The notes under the pieces: model-generated
Databases searched by the model: none
Told to the model about the DNA's origin: nothing
What the model saw: only the letters and a program-made list of their open reading frames with translations
Assembly: GCA_963667815.1 (NCBI GenBank)
Contig: OY764021.1
Origin: Saccharicrinis sp963667815
Lineage (GTDB): Bacteria; Bacteroidota; Bacteroidia; Bacteroidales; Marinilabiliaceae
Length of the DNA stretch: 64,000 bases
Direction: 5' to 3' (one strand)
Position numbers and translations under genes: made by a program
Part shown: positions 28,195 through 37,859 of the stretch, piece by piece
How the letters are laid out: the number at the start of each line of letters is the position of its first letter
Position numbering within the stretch: the stretch's first letter is position 1

Positions 28195-30626
28195 CTATTT
28201 TGCATTTAAGGTTATTAATCCACTATTTAATCCTTTACCAGTAACTTTTAAAACAATTTCTCCAGGTATTTTCTGAGACTGAACCAACACGACCAATTTT
28301 CCGCTAAAAGTTTTCATCGTAGGCAATTGAAATGGCTCTAATGAAGTTGCATCACCATTACAAGCCGCTTTATAAATACCTTTTCCTGAAACCTTAAATT
28401 TTAATTGATTGGTTGCATTAGGACATAAATTACCATCTTTATCTACTACAGAAACAGTTACATAACTCAAATCTTTTCCATCAGCAGCAATAGTAGTACG
28501 ATCTGCTGTTAGTTGAATATGATCAGGGGCTCCGGCTGTTTGTATTTGTTTTTCTGCCGCAGGAATTCCATTGTCATCGTATGCTACAACTTTGATGTTA
28601 CCTGGTTCATATTTAACATCCATCCACATCAAACGATATCTGTTCTGTTTCGTTTTATTGCTTTTCTCCTGAATTCCCTGACTTTTTCCATTTACAAACA
28701 ACTCTGCTTTATTGTAATTGGTATAAACAAAAACCGGAGTTGTTTCTCCTTCACGGCCTTCCCAATTCCAGTGGGGCAAAATATGCAGGGTTTCATCCTT
28801 ATTATTCCAACGACTTCGGTACCAATAATACCGGTCTTTTTTTAATCCGGCTAAATCACATATCCCAAAATAAGAACTTCGCGAAGGCCATTGTGTATCA
28901 TAAGGAGTAGGTTCTCCCAGATAGTCAAAACCTGTCCATACAAACTCACCTATAACCCAATCTTTATCATCCTGTAGCACAGCATCGTCATCTGGTAAGT
29001 TACTCCAGCTACAATACTCAAAATCATAGGATGAACATTGCCCATCCTCATACATTGTATTACTTTTAATCTCCACCGGAAACTTGTAAACACCTCTTGA
29101 ACTAACTGTTGACGCAGTTTCTGATCCCAGCACAAATCCCTGTGGAAAACGATCATAAGCTTCTTCGTACAAATGTACTCTGTAGTTTAACCCGGGAATA
29201 TCCATAATTGCACACCAAAACCACTCTCCATCACGGCTTTAACCTGATCCATACCAACAGTTACAGGACGAGTTGGATCTTCTCTATGGAATATATCCTG
29301 CAACATCTTAGCTCGTTTTACGCCTACACTCCCATATTGATCCGGAACCTCATTCCCAGAACTCCACATAACAATACAAGGGTGATTTCGTGTTGCTCTG
29401 ACTAAATTAACTACATCTTTTTCTGCCCACTCATTGAAATATAGGTTGTATCCGTTTTTTACTTTTGATTTAGCCCATTCATCAAAACTCTCTGCCAGAA
29501 ATAAAAATCCCATTTCGTCGCAAAGTTCTAATTGTTCGTGAGAAGGCATGTTATGTGATGAACGGATGGCATTACAACCCATATCTTTTAAGATGGTCAA
29601 TTGTCGCTTAAGTGCAGATTTATTTACAGCCGCACCTAATGGTCCTAAATCGTGATGCAAACAAACTCCCTTAAACTTAGTTGTTTTACCATTTAATTGA
29701 AATCCTTTACCAGCACTATATTCTATTGTTCTAATACCAAACCTTATGATTTGAGTATCTTTTAGCTGACCATCCTGGTATAATTTTAATTCAGCAGTAT
29801 ATAACAAAGGAGTTTCAGGACTCCATAATTGAGGATTATGAACCGCTATATTTTGCTCAATTTGTTGACCAAACATCTCATTTCCTGTCTGTTTGGCAAC
29901 AATATCACCTTTACTGTTTTTAATTACAGCTTCTACCGAAACATTATGACCTGTAACTTCTGTTTTGATATTTACTTTAGCCACATTATTGCTTACAAAT
30001 GGTGTAGTAATAAAAGTACCCCACTGATTAAAACAAACCTCATCTTTAACAATAATCTGTACTTTTCTGTATAACCCTGCCCCAGGATACCAACGACTTG
30101 CTTTTTCTTTATTTTCCAAACGAACAGCAATGGTATTTTCACTCTGTGTATTGATATAATCTGAAATGTCGAAATAGAAATAACTATATCCGTATGGACG
30201 ATAACCTACTTTTTGTCCGTTAATATAAACCTGAGCATTACTCATTGCTCCATCAAAAACCAATAATGCCTTTTTACCTTGTTTAAATTCCGGAAGAGAA
30301 AATGTTGTACGATACCAACCAATACCTATATGAGGAAGTGCCCCAGTTCTACCATATTTTTCTGTAGCTGACTTTTCTTTATTTTGAACGATACGTACAG
30401 TCTGTTTATCGATTTCTTTATCAAAGGGACCATAAATGGCCCAATCGTGAGGTACTGATACCTCATCCCACTTTTTATCGTTAAAACCGATACGTTCTGC
30501 TCCTTCAAAATCGCCTTTACTAAATTTCCAATGGTCGGATAAGGTGAGTACAGAACGTATTCCATCCTGACCAAAAACCAAAACACTAACAGAAAAAATA
30601 ATACTCAATAATACTAACTTCTTCAT
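28195..30626 (-). pseudogene. GH2 beta-galactosidase-like glycosidase, frameshifted
   Basis: Two overlapping frames together encode one GH2 enzyme of about 810 residues. The first part (30626 to 29187) has a signal peptide ending VFGQ, the sugar-binding domain, the Ig-like domain, the TIM-barrel start with SSHNMPSHEQLELCDEMGF and the acid/base motif MWSSGNEVP. It then runs into WIFPG and stops. The second part (from about 29205 down to 28195) resumes at MDIPGLNYRVH with the nucleophile motif GSETAST, then DUF4982-like and C-terminal Ig-like domains. One base appears to be missing near 29206-29215. Either the gene is newly broken or there is a sequence error. A beta-glucuronidase role is possible instead. 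Confidence 0.82.
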
Positions 30627-30762
30627 ATAATTATATTCTACTTTTATACATCCATTTTAACCACACTTTACATCAACGCATGATAATAATCGGGAGATTA
30701 CAAAAAGAAATTGCCCCAATAATTAAGCATATTTATTGAACAACAAAGATTAAAATTTAATG

Positions 30763-30770
30763 CAAAATTA
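30763..30770 (-). promoter_or_regulatory. Predicted -7 box for the GH2 gene
   Basis: The minus strand reads TAATTTTG, matching TAnnTTTG, about 137 bp upstream of the GH2 start codon. A single hit in AT-rich DNA, so moderate support only. Confidence 0.4.
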
Positions 30771-30782
30771 GAGATGTCTGTG

Positions 30783-30809
30783 TGTACTATTTGTATTTAT
30801 TTTAGTACA
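30783..30809. promoter_or_regulatory. Inverted repeat upstream of the GH2 promoter
   Basis: TGTACTA and TAGTACA are perfect 7-bp arms separated by 13 bp. They lie just upstream of the predicted GH2 -7 box and 21 bp after the end of the ATP-grasp gene. Could be an operator or a weak terminator. Confidence 0.4.
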
Positions 30810-30829
30810 TAAATTTGTTCAAATAAACT

Positions 30830-32974
30830 CTACCCCTTTAAAGTCAGGGCAAGCAAAAGAGCTCTTTCAATTAAACTATGACGAATAATACGTTCATTTT
30901 CAGATGGAAGATATTCGCCAACAGGACCTAATCCATCAATTTTTGCCATGTCCTTTTTTATATGACAAATATCGGCCGAACTCCAACGGTGTTCCTGAGT
31001 AATGCGTACATCAATTTGCTTGGCAATAGCTGAAATATGTTTATATAAGGCTTTTGTTTTTTCTGTTTCTAACATGGCATTTCGTTTAATGCCTCCTTCA
31101 AATTGAATTTGAAAAACTTTATTGCGCTTTTGTACAGTAAGAATCTTTTTCATCTTTTGCTCAATATCATCTAATATTTCAGGAGAATTATGACGAACAC
31201 TAATTCCTGCAGAACCATAAGCATACCTTTTAAAAATATTACTCTTAAACTGAATATCATATGGAGCAATAATATTATTTGTATCATTTCTGGAAATATC
31301 TGCAATAGCAGCAAGTGTTTTATTGAAATTCATTGCTGTACTCGAAACATGTTCCGGACTATCCTTATTAATTAGTTTTGTTTCGAAATGATATAAAGCA
31401 GAACCCGAACGTGATAGAATTAAACCTCCTTTTTTTGAACTTCCACTTAATGAAATAACATTTTTAGCAAGGTCTGCTTTTTGTTCAATGATGGATTTAG
31501 AATACCTACCATCAATAGAAGAATCTGTTATAAGCAAGATGCCTATTTTTAATTTCTTAATATTACGGGTAAACTTTAAGGCCTGTAATGCTGAAACTAA
31601 GATTGCAATACCACCTTTATTTTCCCAAATTCCAGTACCTTCTAAATATTGCTCATGCTCATTATAATTTTCGTGTTGTGCCAATTTAACTCTATTATCA
31701 ATGGGTTGTAACAACAAGTAATCAACTTCTTTACTAAATGAATTGGAAAAGTACATGATATTACCAACTTCTAGCTGAGGATGTATTTCCTGAGTAAAAC
31801 CAAGATGGCTTAACTCACTACTAATTACTCCGGAACAATAATTTACACCATCAACATTACGCACATAAGTATCTGTATCAACTAAAGTTTTTAAAAACTT
31901 TTCGGTATGCTGTTGCCTTGTTTTTATGAAAGTACGCATACGAGATATCAATGATATTTTTGGTTTTTCATTGGAATCAACATCTGTTAACAGTGTATTT
32001 GAAAAATACCGTACAGAAGCCACATCCAGCATTTTATTTACCAGATTTTCAAAATTATAGCCTGCAACTTTAGCTGCTGTAGGATAAGAACCTGTTTCCC
32101 CAAGACTAGCCATGGAGTTAATTTCCAATAAATAGATATTATCATCCTCATCTAAACGAATATCCACACGAGCAAAATCTCTTAAGTTTAAAGCATGAAA
32201 TGCCTCAGCTGATAGTTTCTGCATTTTCTCAGCCAAATCATCTGATAACTTTGCTGGACATACTTTCTTTTTGGGTTTGTGCTTTTTATCATCCACTGTT
32301 TGAATAGCATCAGGATCGCCTTCCAAGTCTATTTCTAATACAGGGAAGGTTTCCACGGGAGAGTTTCCTATTAATCCAACACAAAATTCACGACCACGAA
32401 TGAATTGTTCAACTAAGGCTTGCTGATCAAATTCAGTAATAATAAAATGAACCGCCTCTCTAAGATCATCAACATTGTAGACTACCTTTAAACCAAAGGA
32501 AACACTTTCCATTTTTGGCTTAACAATCACAGGAAAAACTACTGAATTCATGTCTTCTTCGGGTGAATTAAACACCCAAAAGTCAGGAGTTGGCAGATTA
32601 TTGTTTTTCCATATAATTTTAGTTAATACTTTATCTAAAGCCAAAGCATGTCCTGAAGGGGATGAGCCCACATACGGTAAACCCAGCATTTCAAGCATAG
32701 AAGGAATATGTGTGTAACGACTTTCACCTTGTATACCATATGCCATATTAAAAATCATCCCCATTTGCTCTCCTTCATAAACCCTTGGCATAAAATTCTC
32801 AAGACGCTCAATAATCTGTTTATTACCATCTAGTATGGCAACATTATGGCCAGCCTTTTCAAGACTTTGGGCTACCTTTTTAACAGTTTTTTCGTTATAA
32901 AACTCCTTATTTTGCATACCAAAGGTGTTAATTACACCATCAATATCTTTATTATAAATAAGCGCAACTTTCAT
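30830..32974 (-). CDS. ATP-grasp ligase (D-Ala-D-Ala ligase-like) fused to a degenerate M20-peptidase domain
   Basis: Residues 1-320 form an ATP-grasp ligase close to D-alanine-D-alanine ligase: YVGSSPSGHALALDK, FPVIVKPKMESVSFGL, REFCVGLIG, and Mg ligands in ARVDIRLD (D271) and LLEINSM (E284, N286). Residues about 340-714 follow the M20 dinuclear zinc peptidase fold, but its ligands are altered. P424 stands where His is expected (LLLQPID), E451 for the bridging Asp (GIWENKGG), D484-SS for the Glu pair, and no His in GPVGEY. The second half is therefore probably not a peptidase. It has no signal peptide, so it is cytosolic. It likely ligates amino acids or peptides; the substrate is unknown. 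Confidence 0.8.
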   Translation of the reverse strand: MKVALIYNKDIDGVINTFGMQNKEFYNEKTVKKVAQSLEKAGHNVAILDGNKQIIERLENFMPRVYEGEQMGMIFNMAYGIQGESRYTHIPSMLEMLGLPYVGSSPSGHALALDKVLTKIIWKNNNLPTPDFWVFNSPEEDMNSVVFPVIVKPKMESVSFGLKVVYNVDDLREAVHFIITEFDQQALVEQFIRGREFCVGLIGNSPVETFPVLEIDLEGDPDAIQTVDDKKHKPKKKVCPAKLSDDLAEKMQKLSAEAFHALNLRDFARVDIRLDEDDNIYLLEINSMASLGETGSYPTAAKVAGYNFENLVNKMLDVASVRYFSNTLLTDVDSNEKPKISLISRMRTFIKTRQQHTEKFLKTLVDTDTYVRNVDGVNYCSGVISSELSHLGFTQEIHPQLEVGNIMYFSNSFSKEVDYLLLQPIDNRVKLAQHENYNEHEQYLEGTGIWENKGGIAILVSALQALKFTRNIKKLKIGILLITDSSIDGRYSKSIIEQKADLAKNVISLSGSSKKGGLILSRSGSALYHFETKLINKDSPEHVSSTAMNFNKTLAAIADISRNDTNNIIAPYDIQFKSNIFKRYAYGSAGISVRHNSPEILDDIEQKMKKILTVQKRNKVFQIQFEGGIKRNAMLETEKTKALYKHISAIAKQIDVRITQEHRWSSADICHIKKDMAKIDGLGPVGEYLPSENERIIRHSLIERALLLALTLKG

Positions 32975-33403
32975 TATTCATTATTTTTATTTTATGGAAT
33001 ACTTAAACCGCTATTACATAAATTTACGACACAATTTCCTTATAAAAAAGGCATATCAATACCATTAATTAAATAAGGATTATCAATTCTATTTCTAATA
33101 AATTCCGGATACCACTACCATAACTGAAAGAGATACTCTATTTATAATGAATAAAACCAATGAAGCTGATTAGTGGCAAACGCTTATTTATATTTATTCA
33201 GAGTATTATTTAATCACCCCATTTCTACAAAATAATTATTGCAAAACCTGACTATGTTATAATTTCGCAAATATAGAAAAAAGTTAAAATGATTGATTCT
33301 GTAATTTTCAACAACAATGCACTTTTAAAATAGTCAATATATACATAGGTATAGCAAATATAAAAGGATGAAAGTGTGAACTATTTAGTCAATAAAATTG
33401 AAA
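32975..33403. other. AT-rich intergenic region
   Basis: About 430 bp between the ATP-grasp fusion and the small winged-helix gene's terminator. I see no supported gene, RNA or perfect -7 box for the ligase gene. Confidence 0.45.
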
Positions 33404-33440
33404 CAAAAAAGGCTTATATAAATACATTATATAAACCCTT
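33404..33440 (-). terminator. Terminator of the small winged-helix gene
   Basis: GG(C)TTATATAA and TTATATAA(A)CC form a stem of about 10 bp. On the minus strand it is followed by CCTTTTTTGTTTC. It sits 29 bp after the stop codon. Confidence 0.75.
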
Positions 33441-33468
33441 CTAACTTTAACTGTATAACTATCTTTTC

Positions 33469-33645
33469 TTACTTTGGTTCCCAATAACATCTTTTAGGAG
33501 AAACTATTTGACCTTCCTTTTTTAGTTTGGTCATTGCTTTATCTACTTCTTTTCTTTCTAAACCTGTTAATTCAACTATTTTACCTGCATTTAAAGGTTC
33601 ACCTGCCTTTTTCATTGCATCAATAACTTGTTCTGTTACTTCCAT
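33469..33645 (-). CDS. Small winged-helix protein (58 residues)
   Basis: Starting at the ATG at 33645 gives a 58-residue protein beginning MEVTEQVIDAMKKAGEPLNA; an 11-residue longer start is possible but less likely. It is a complete mini winged helix: helix 1 (EQVIDAMKKAG), helix 2 and recognition helix (GKIVELTGLERKEVDKAMTKLKKEG) and a wing (QIVSPKRCYWEPK). Proteins of this size and ending are conserved in anaerobic bacteria and archaea and are labelled as regulators. The DNA target is unknown. It stands alone with its own terminator. Confidence 0.75.
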   Translation of the reverse strand: MEVTEQVIDAMKKAGEPLNAGKIVELTGLERKEVDKAMTKLKKEGQIVSPKRCYWEPK

Positions 33646-33947
33646 TGGAATACGTTTTTTTTTAATTAAGCAATACAAAGCTTAAAAATAAATATTTTAA
33701 CAAATAATCCTTGCCTTGAGTATATATTAATCAAATTTTTTCTGGAAATATTCAATAGAAATTCAAATCCATATTATTTATTAGAACTTAGTCCTGAACA
33801 TTGAAAGTACAATAAAACAAGGCTTTACTGAAACAAGAAATAGCATCGTATTGGTGAGTTAAAGTGAAGTAATGAAGTGACTTATTTTGAAGTAATTTGA
33901 ATGTGTAATAGGGATAATGCATATTGCAGTATAAACTGAGAATAGGG
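33646..33947. other. Non-coding intergenic stretch
   Basis: About 300 bp. An open frame covers part of it on the minus strand, but its composition (very rich in Cys, Tyr, Phe and His) and its overlap with the terminator at 33948-34011 argue against a gene. Confidence 0.5.
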
Positions 33948-34011
33948 TAAAAAAAAGAATCCCAACATATATTCTCACCCCCCGTATTAGGAGAATATAG
34001 TTGAGATTCTT
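33948..34011 (-). terminator. Long-stem terminator of the Imm17-like gene
   Basis: 33955-33976 and 33991-34011 pair over about 20 bp (AAGAATC, CAAC and ATATTCTC blocks match with one mismatch and one bulge). On the minus strand the stem is followed by a run of seven T. Sixty-odd bases separate it from the stop codon of the membrane protein gene. Confidence 0.85.
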
Positions 34012-34076
34012 CATGATCTATACAGATCAAAATCTATATATTATTGAATTTGTATTAAAACTTATAAAAGCAATCC

Positions 34077-34310
34077 TTAGCCAAACAATAAATTAAAATA
34101 TATTACATGAATTATATCCAAAAATGATAATATAAATAATATAACTCCTATAACTATATAAAATATTCTAGCCCCACTTTTTCCTATCAATCCTATTATC
34201 CTTTGAACTTTTCCTATGCTAAAAAAAAAGTCCCACTCAAGATATGCTCCGAGAATACAAAATAACCCAAAAGCGATTAAAAGAACCTGGATAATTGTTT
34301 CTTTATTCAT
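34077..34310 (-). CDS. Small two-helix membrane protein, Imm17-like
   Basis: The 77-residue protein has two transmembrane helices: about 7-25 (IQVLLIAFGLFCILGAYLEW, read as helix plus WDFF) and about 50-72 (IFYIVIGVILFILSFLDII). Between them lies the basic loop KVQRIIGLIGKSGARIFY. The G-x-x-G-x-R-I-F-Y pattern before helix 2 resembles the immunity 17 family (Imm17), which protects against secreted polymorphic toxins. No toxin gene is next to it here, so it would be an orphan immunity gene or a general small membrane protein. A strong terminator follows it. Confidence 0.6.
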   Translation of the reverse strand: MNKETIIQVLLIAFGLFCILGAYLEWDFFFSIGKVQRIIGLIGKSGARIFYIVIGVILFILSFLDIIHVIYFNLLFG

Positions 34311-34563
34311 GTTTGGTTGATTCTCTTTATTTTGAATGCAAAGAATATATAATACACCATTTTATCAAAAACCATTTTATAAATGCGCAGATTTGTTTGA
34401 TAACTGCATATGGATAAATAGCATTAAACCTAGTATAGACATGAATATAAATTAATAGTAAACAGTTGCAAAAAGATTCATTTATTTACAAAAACATATC
34501 ATATTATTGTATCCAAAGCTAAATGCAAACAAATTATCATTATTAAAACAATACTAAGAAACA

Positions 34564-35082
34564 ATGAAATTCACCTCAACAATGAAAACTCGTATCACTT
34601 TAATTATTTTTGCGCTACTATTCCTGAACCTAACAAATTCTAAGGCTTTTGACAGAGTAAAAACAGGAAAACAAATTACCAAGCTTTTACAATCCATTCA
34701 AACTTGGGACGAATCTACTTATGAAAAATACATGGCAACACCAGAAGATATTTTAGAGAAAATATTAGATTCAGATAATAACGCTATTAAAACTAAAGCT
34801 TCAGAATCAGTTGCTGAAGCAAGAGAATCGTGGAGTAAAGAGCTGGATAAAGAATTTAAACGTATATGTAGACAAGGTGAAGAGCTTGAAATTAACTGGA
34901 AGAAAATAAAATTTAAAGATTTTACCTATGAACCTGAAAAAGTTGGAATTAAAGATATTTACAAAGGGAAATTAATATTTTCATATAATAACAAATCATA
35001 TTCTATAAAAATAGGATTTCTTACCATTGATGAAGACGCTAAAATCGGAGAATTGGAATACTTACGTGAATACAATGAATAA
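34564..35082 (+). CDS. Small exported protein of unknown function
   Basis: The 172-residue product has a signal peptide (hydrophobic core ITLIIFALLFLNLTNSKA). An internal ATG at 34582 would give a more standard, shorter leader, and either start is possible. The mature part has a helical, highly charged N-terminal half (DSDNNAIKTKASESVAEARESWSKELDKEF). Its C-terminal half has beta strands (EINWKKIKFKDFTYEP, KLIFSYNNKSYSIKIGFLTID). No known family was recognised. It precedes the epimerase-like gene, which has its own promoter. Confidence 0.6.
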   Translation: MKFTSTMKTRITLIIFALLFLNLTNSKAFDRVKTGKQITKLLQSIQTWDESTYEKYMATPEDILEKILDSDNNAIKTKASESVAEARESWSKELDKEFKRICRQGEELEINWKKIKFKDFTYEPEKVGIKDIYKGKLIFSYNNKSYSIKIGFLTIDEDAKIGELEYLREYNE

Positions 35083-35110
35083 TATTCATTTCAAATTCTA
35101 CATATCCTAT

Positions 35111-35118
35111 TAACTTTG
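35111..35118 (+). promoter_or_regulatory. -7 box deciding the start of the epimerase-like gene
   Basis: TAACTTTG is a perfect TAnnTTTG match. It overlaps the TTG at 35116 that could otherwise open the frame, so translation more likely starts at the ATG at 35149. Confidence 0.55.
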
Positions 35119-35148
35119 CTACCAATAACAAAAACACAACTTTTACTC

Positions 35149-36030
35149 ATGATTCATACAATTGAAAATAGTTTTTTAAGCGTCAAAATCACTCATAAAG
35201 GAGCTGAGATTTGTAGTATCAAATCAAAAAAAACTGACCAGGAATTTATGTGGGATGCTAATCCCGATATTTGGGGAAGTCATGCACCTGTTTTGTTTCC
35301 TATTATTGGAATGCTAAAAGAAGGACAATATCAATATAAAGGAGATGCCTACAGAATTCCCAAACATGGATTTATTAGAAACAATGAATTACTAGAAGTA
35401 GAACAACAATCTAAAGATTCTATTACATTAAAATATAAATATGATGAAACATCTCTTAAGATGTATCCTTTTAAATTCGTATTTCATATAACATTTAAGC
35501 TTAATAATAATAAGCTACAGGTAATACATAAGATTGAAAATGTTGGTGATGAAGAAATGCTATTTTCATTGGGTGGACATCCTGGATTTAAGTGTCCTCT
35601 TAAAGAAAACGAATCCTATACAGACTATTATATAGAATTTGAACATGAAGAAACAGCTCCAAACTGGACATTGGCTTCAAATGGTTTATTAAGTGGAAAC
35701 TCAGAACCTTTGCTGAATAAAACTTCCATTTTACCATTAAATGAAAGTTTATTTGATAATGATGCATTAATTTTAAAAAACTTAAAATCCCGCAAAGCAA
35801 GCTTAAAAAGCAAAAACAATAAAACCGTTCTATCAGTATCATTTCCTGATTTTAATTATTTAGGAATATGGGCAAAACCTGCAGCTCCATTTGTGTGTAT
35901 TGAGCCATGGCTCGGAATTACGGATGCTAACGCAACTGATGGTCGGTTTGAAACTAAAGAAGGAATTTTAAAACTACCGAAAAACGAAATCTTTACTGCT
36001 GAATTTTATATTACCATAGAGGAAGAGTAG
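35149..36030 (+). CDS. Aldose 1-epimerase family protein (LacX-like)
   Basis: From the ATG at 35149 the protein is 293 residues with no signal peptide. It has the galactose mutarotase fold: ITHKGAEICSIKSK near the start, APVLFPIIGML, KHGFIRNNE (family HGF/R region), then SLGGHPGFKCPL with the catalytic-type histidine, and the terminal FVCIEPWLGITDAN with the glutamate. This subgroup (LacX-like) interconverts sugar anomers, but exact substrate is not known. It is 66 bp after the exported protein and ends in a long-stem terminator. Confidence 0.85.
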   Translation: MIHTIENSFLSVKITHKGAEICSIKSKKTDQEFMWDANPDIWGSHAPVLFPIIGMLKEGQYQYKGDAYRIPKHGFIRNNELLEVEQQSKDSITLKYKYDETSLKMYPFKFVFHITFKLNNNKLQVIHKIENVGDEEMLFSLGGHPGFKCPLKENESYTDYYIEFEHEETAPNWTLASNGLLSGNSEPLLNKTSILPLNESLFDNDALILKNLKSRKASLKSKNNKTVLSVSFPDFNYLGIWAKPAAPFVCIEPWLGITDANATDGRFETKEGILKLPKNEIFTAEFYITIEEE

Positions 36031-36043
36031 ATTCTTATAATTG

Positions 36044-36122
36044 TAATTGTAGCTTTATTGAATAGCCTGTGTTACCTGGTTAATATAAAAGGTCAAAGAT
36101 GCAAGCTACAATTATAGTTTTT
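36044..36122 (+). terminator. Long-loop terminator
   Basis: TAATTGTAGCTT (36044-36055) and AAGCTACAATTA (36103-36114) are a perfect 12-bp inverted repeat, followed by TAGTTTTT. The loop is long (47 bases), so folding may be regulated. Confidence 0.6.
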
Positions 36123-36224
36123 CCGTTTATAAAGTAATAATTAACACTTATCAAGTTGTTGTTGTAAAAAGTATAAGTTCATGTATACTTGCTGTTAAAT
36201 AACAATTAACAATAATTTGTATAT

Positions 36225-37781
36225 ATGAAGAACACATCACGACTATGGGTTTTACCCCTTCTTTTATTTTTTTTACCAAACATTTCTTTCGCTCAAAAAA
36301 AAGTAGATCAGTTATTGCTTAATATACCCAAGGATAGTCTTGCATTTATGGTATACGCAAATACCAGTAAAATGAATATAGAAGTAAAAAATAAACTACA
36401 GGAATCCTTGCCTGAGATAATGAAAGATATTACTGATGAGACTGACAAATTTTGCTTTTATTCTCATAAACAAGAATTTTACGACTCTTACACATTAAAG
36501 TTTAATCTTGATCAAAGTAAGACCACCCTTAATCCTGATAGTTTGTTAAAAGTATTTGGTTTTACTATTAAAGAGCTACAATTACCCTATATAAAATTAG
36601 ATGGTGGAAATTTTAAAAAAGGGCTTTTCTATATTAATAATTCCGAATTTGTATTACGAATCTACACCCAAATTTTACCTATTGATGAAAAAGTAAGATC
36701 CGAATACAAGAAATTATCGGAAAATTTAAAATTTGCAAATTATGATGAAAGAAATGTTCTTTGGGAAAAGATTGACAGCCTAACGAAAAAGGATTCAGTT
36801 CCGTCAGTTCAATTTTTTGATCATTTATTAGAAGAAGAAAAGTTAAATATTGCAGGCAACATAAAAAAAGAAACGATTGATTTTCAATCTGTATTTAATT
36901 CTGACTTAAACGAAAGCAGTGCATTACTATATTTGAACGCAAAAAAAATACGTGAAATTCCTTTCCATTTTTATAACGTATTTAAAACAGACATTCATAA
37001 AATAAATGAATTAACTGCCAAAATTGCCGGCTTTGGTGGTTACTATAATGATATTTGGGTAAACATAAATGCTCAGGAAGAAAAATTAAACATAACTTCA
37101 ATAGCTTCCTTACCAAAAAAACAGAAACTACATCATAAACTAGATAAAGAAGTTTACTCATATTTGCCTGCACAAAACACAGGTGGTTTATGCATTTTCA
37201 ACATGCAACCAGCTGAGTTAAAAAATTCACTCATAGAGTATTTTAATTACCTTGATTACAATGAAAAAAAACAATTATCCAGTAAATTTGTAATTTGGGC
37301 ACTTGATGATGACGTTTTAAATAGTTTAGGAAATGGTTTTATAACCCTATTGGACGACCATATTGAAAGACGTAATATACCGGATTTTAAAATGGCCTTA
37401 AAAATGAAAAATAAGGAAACGGCACATCAATTATTAAAGATTCTATCCCATGATGCCAAAGCAATCAGTCAAATTAAAGACAACTGTTATTTGATTACTT
37501 ACGAAGAACTATATGAAAAGAAAAAAGTCCACTTAGTTATAGAAGATGACATTTGGATTATAGGAACACAATCCATTGATGAACTTAAATCTAAAATTAG
37601 CACAGAACGTTTTAAAGATTTATATCCTCAACTCAATAACAAATCCATATCTCAATATTTATACATAAATCCTGAGGTTTTATATTCATCCAGAACCGAC
37701 TTGGAATTCATTGAGAGCAAAACAAATTTTATAGGTAAGAATTTAATTAAAACAGAAACAAGTTTAATTATTAATGATTAA
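36225..37781 (+). CDS. Large exported protein of unknown function
   Basis: This 518-residue protein has a signal peptide (LPLLLFFLPNISFAQ, cut after AQ). It has no lipobox and no transmembrane segment after the leader. The opening VDQLLLNIPKDSLAFMVYANTSKM and repeated alpha/beta segments (SSALLYLNAKKIREIPFH, FKMALKMKNKETAHQLLKIL, LVIEDDIWIIGTQSIDELKSK) recall the DUF3352/DUF4836 type of periplasmic proteins, in which similar halves repeat. I cannot assign a function. It lies alone between a terminator and a converging two-component system. Confidence 0.6.
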   Translation: MKNTSRLWVLPLLLFFLPNISFAQKKVDQLLLNIPKDSLAFMVYANTSKMNIEVKNKLQESLPEIMKDITDETDKFCFYSHKQEFYDSYTLKFNLDQSKTTLNPDSLLKVFGFTIKELQLPYIKLDGGNFKKGLFYINNSEFVLRIYTQILPIDEKVRSEYKKLSENLKFANYDERNVLWEKIDSLTKKDSVPSVQFFDHLLEEEKLNIAGNIKKETIDFQSVFNSDLNESSALLYLNAKKIREIPFHFYNVFKTDIHKINELTAKIAGFGGYYNDIWVNINAQEEKLNITSIASLPKKQKLHHKLDKEVYSYLPAQNTGGLCIFNMQPAELKNSLIEYFNYLDYNEKKQLSSKFVIWALDDDVLNSLGNGFITLLDDHIERRNIPDFKMALKMKNKETAHQLLKILSHDAKAISQIKDNCYLITYEELYEKKKVHLVIEDDIWIIGTQSIDELKSKISTERFKDLYPQLNNKSISQYLYINPEVLYSSRTDLEFIESKTNFIGKNLIKTETSLIIND

Positions 37782-37805
37782 TTAAATTTCTCCAATAACT
37801 AATTG

Positions 37806-37848
37806 CAAATGCAGAATTAAATCTAAACCAGATCTATTTCTGCATTTG
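37806..37848. terminator. Bidirectional terminator
   Basis: CAAATGCAGAA and TTCTGCATTTG are perfect 11-bp arms with a 21-base loop. They lie between the converging exported-protein gene and the LytTR regulator gene. Confidence 0.75.
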
Positions 37849-37859
37849 ATTTATATAGT

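Noticed and set aside
1..33000. A classic SusC/SusD polysaccharide utilisation locus
   Set aside because: No SusC, SusD or polysaccharide lyase gene is present in the window; only the downstream monosaccharide pathways and one GH2 are seen.
33788..34030. Possible 80-residue gene on the minus strand
   Set aside because: Its composition is extreme (Cys/Tyr/Phe/His), it overlaps the strong terminator at 33948-34011, and no homologous pattern is seen.
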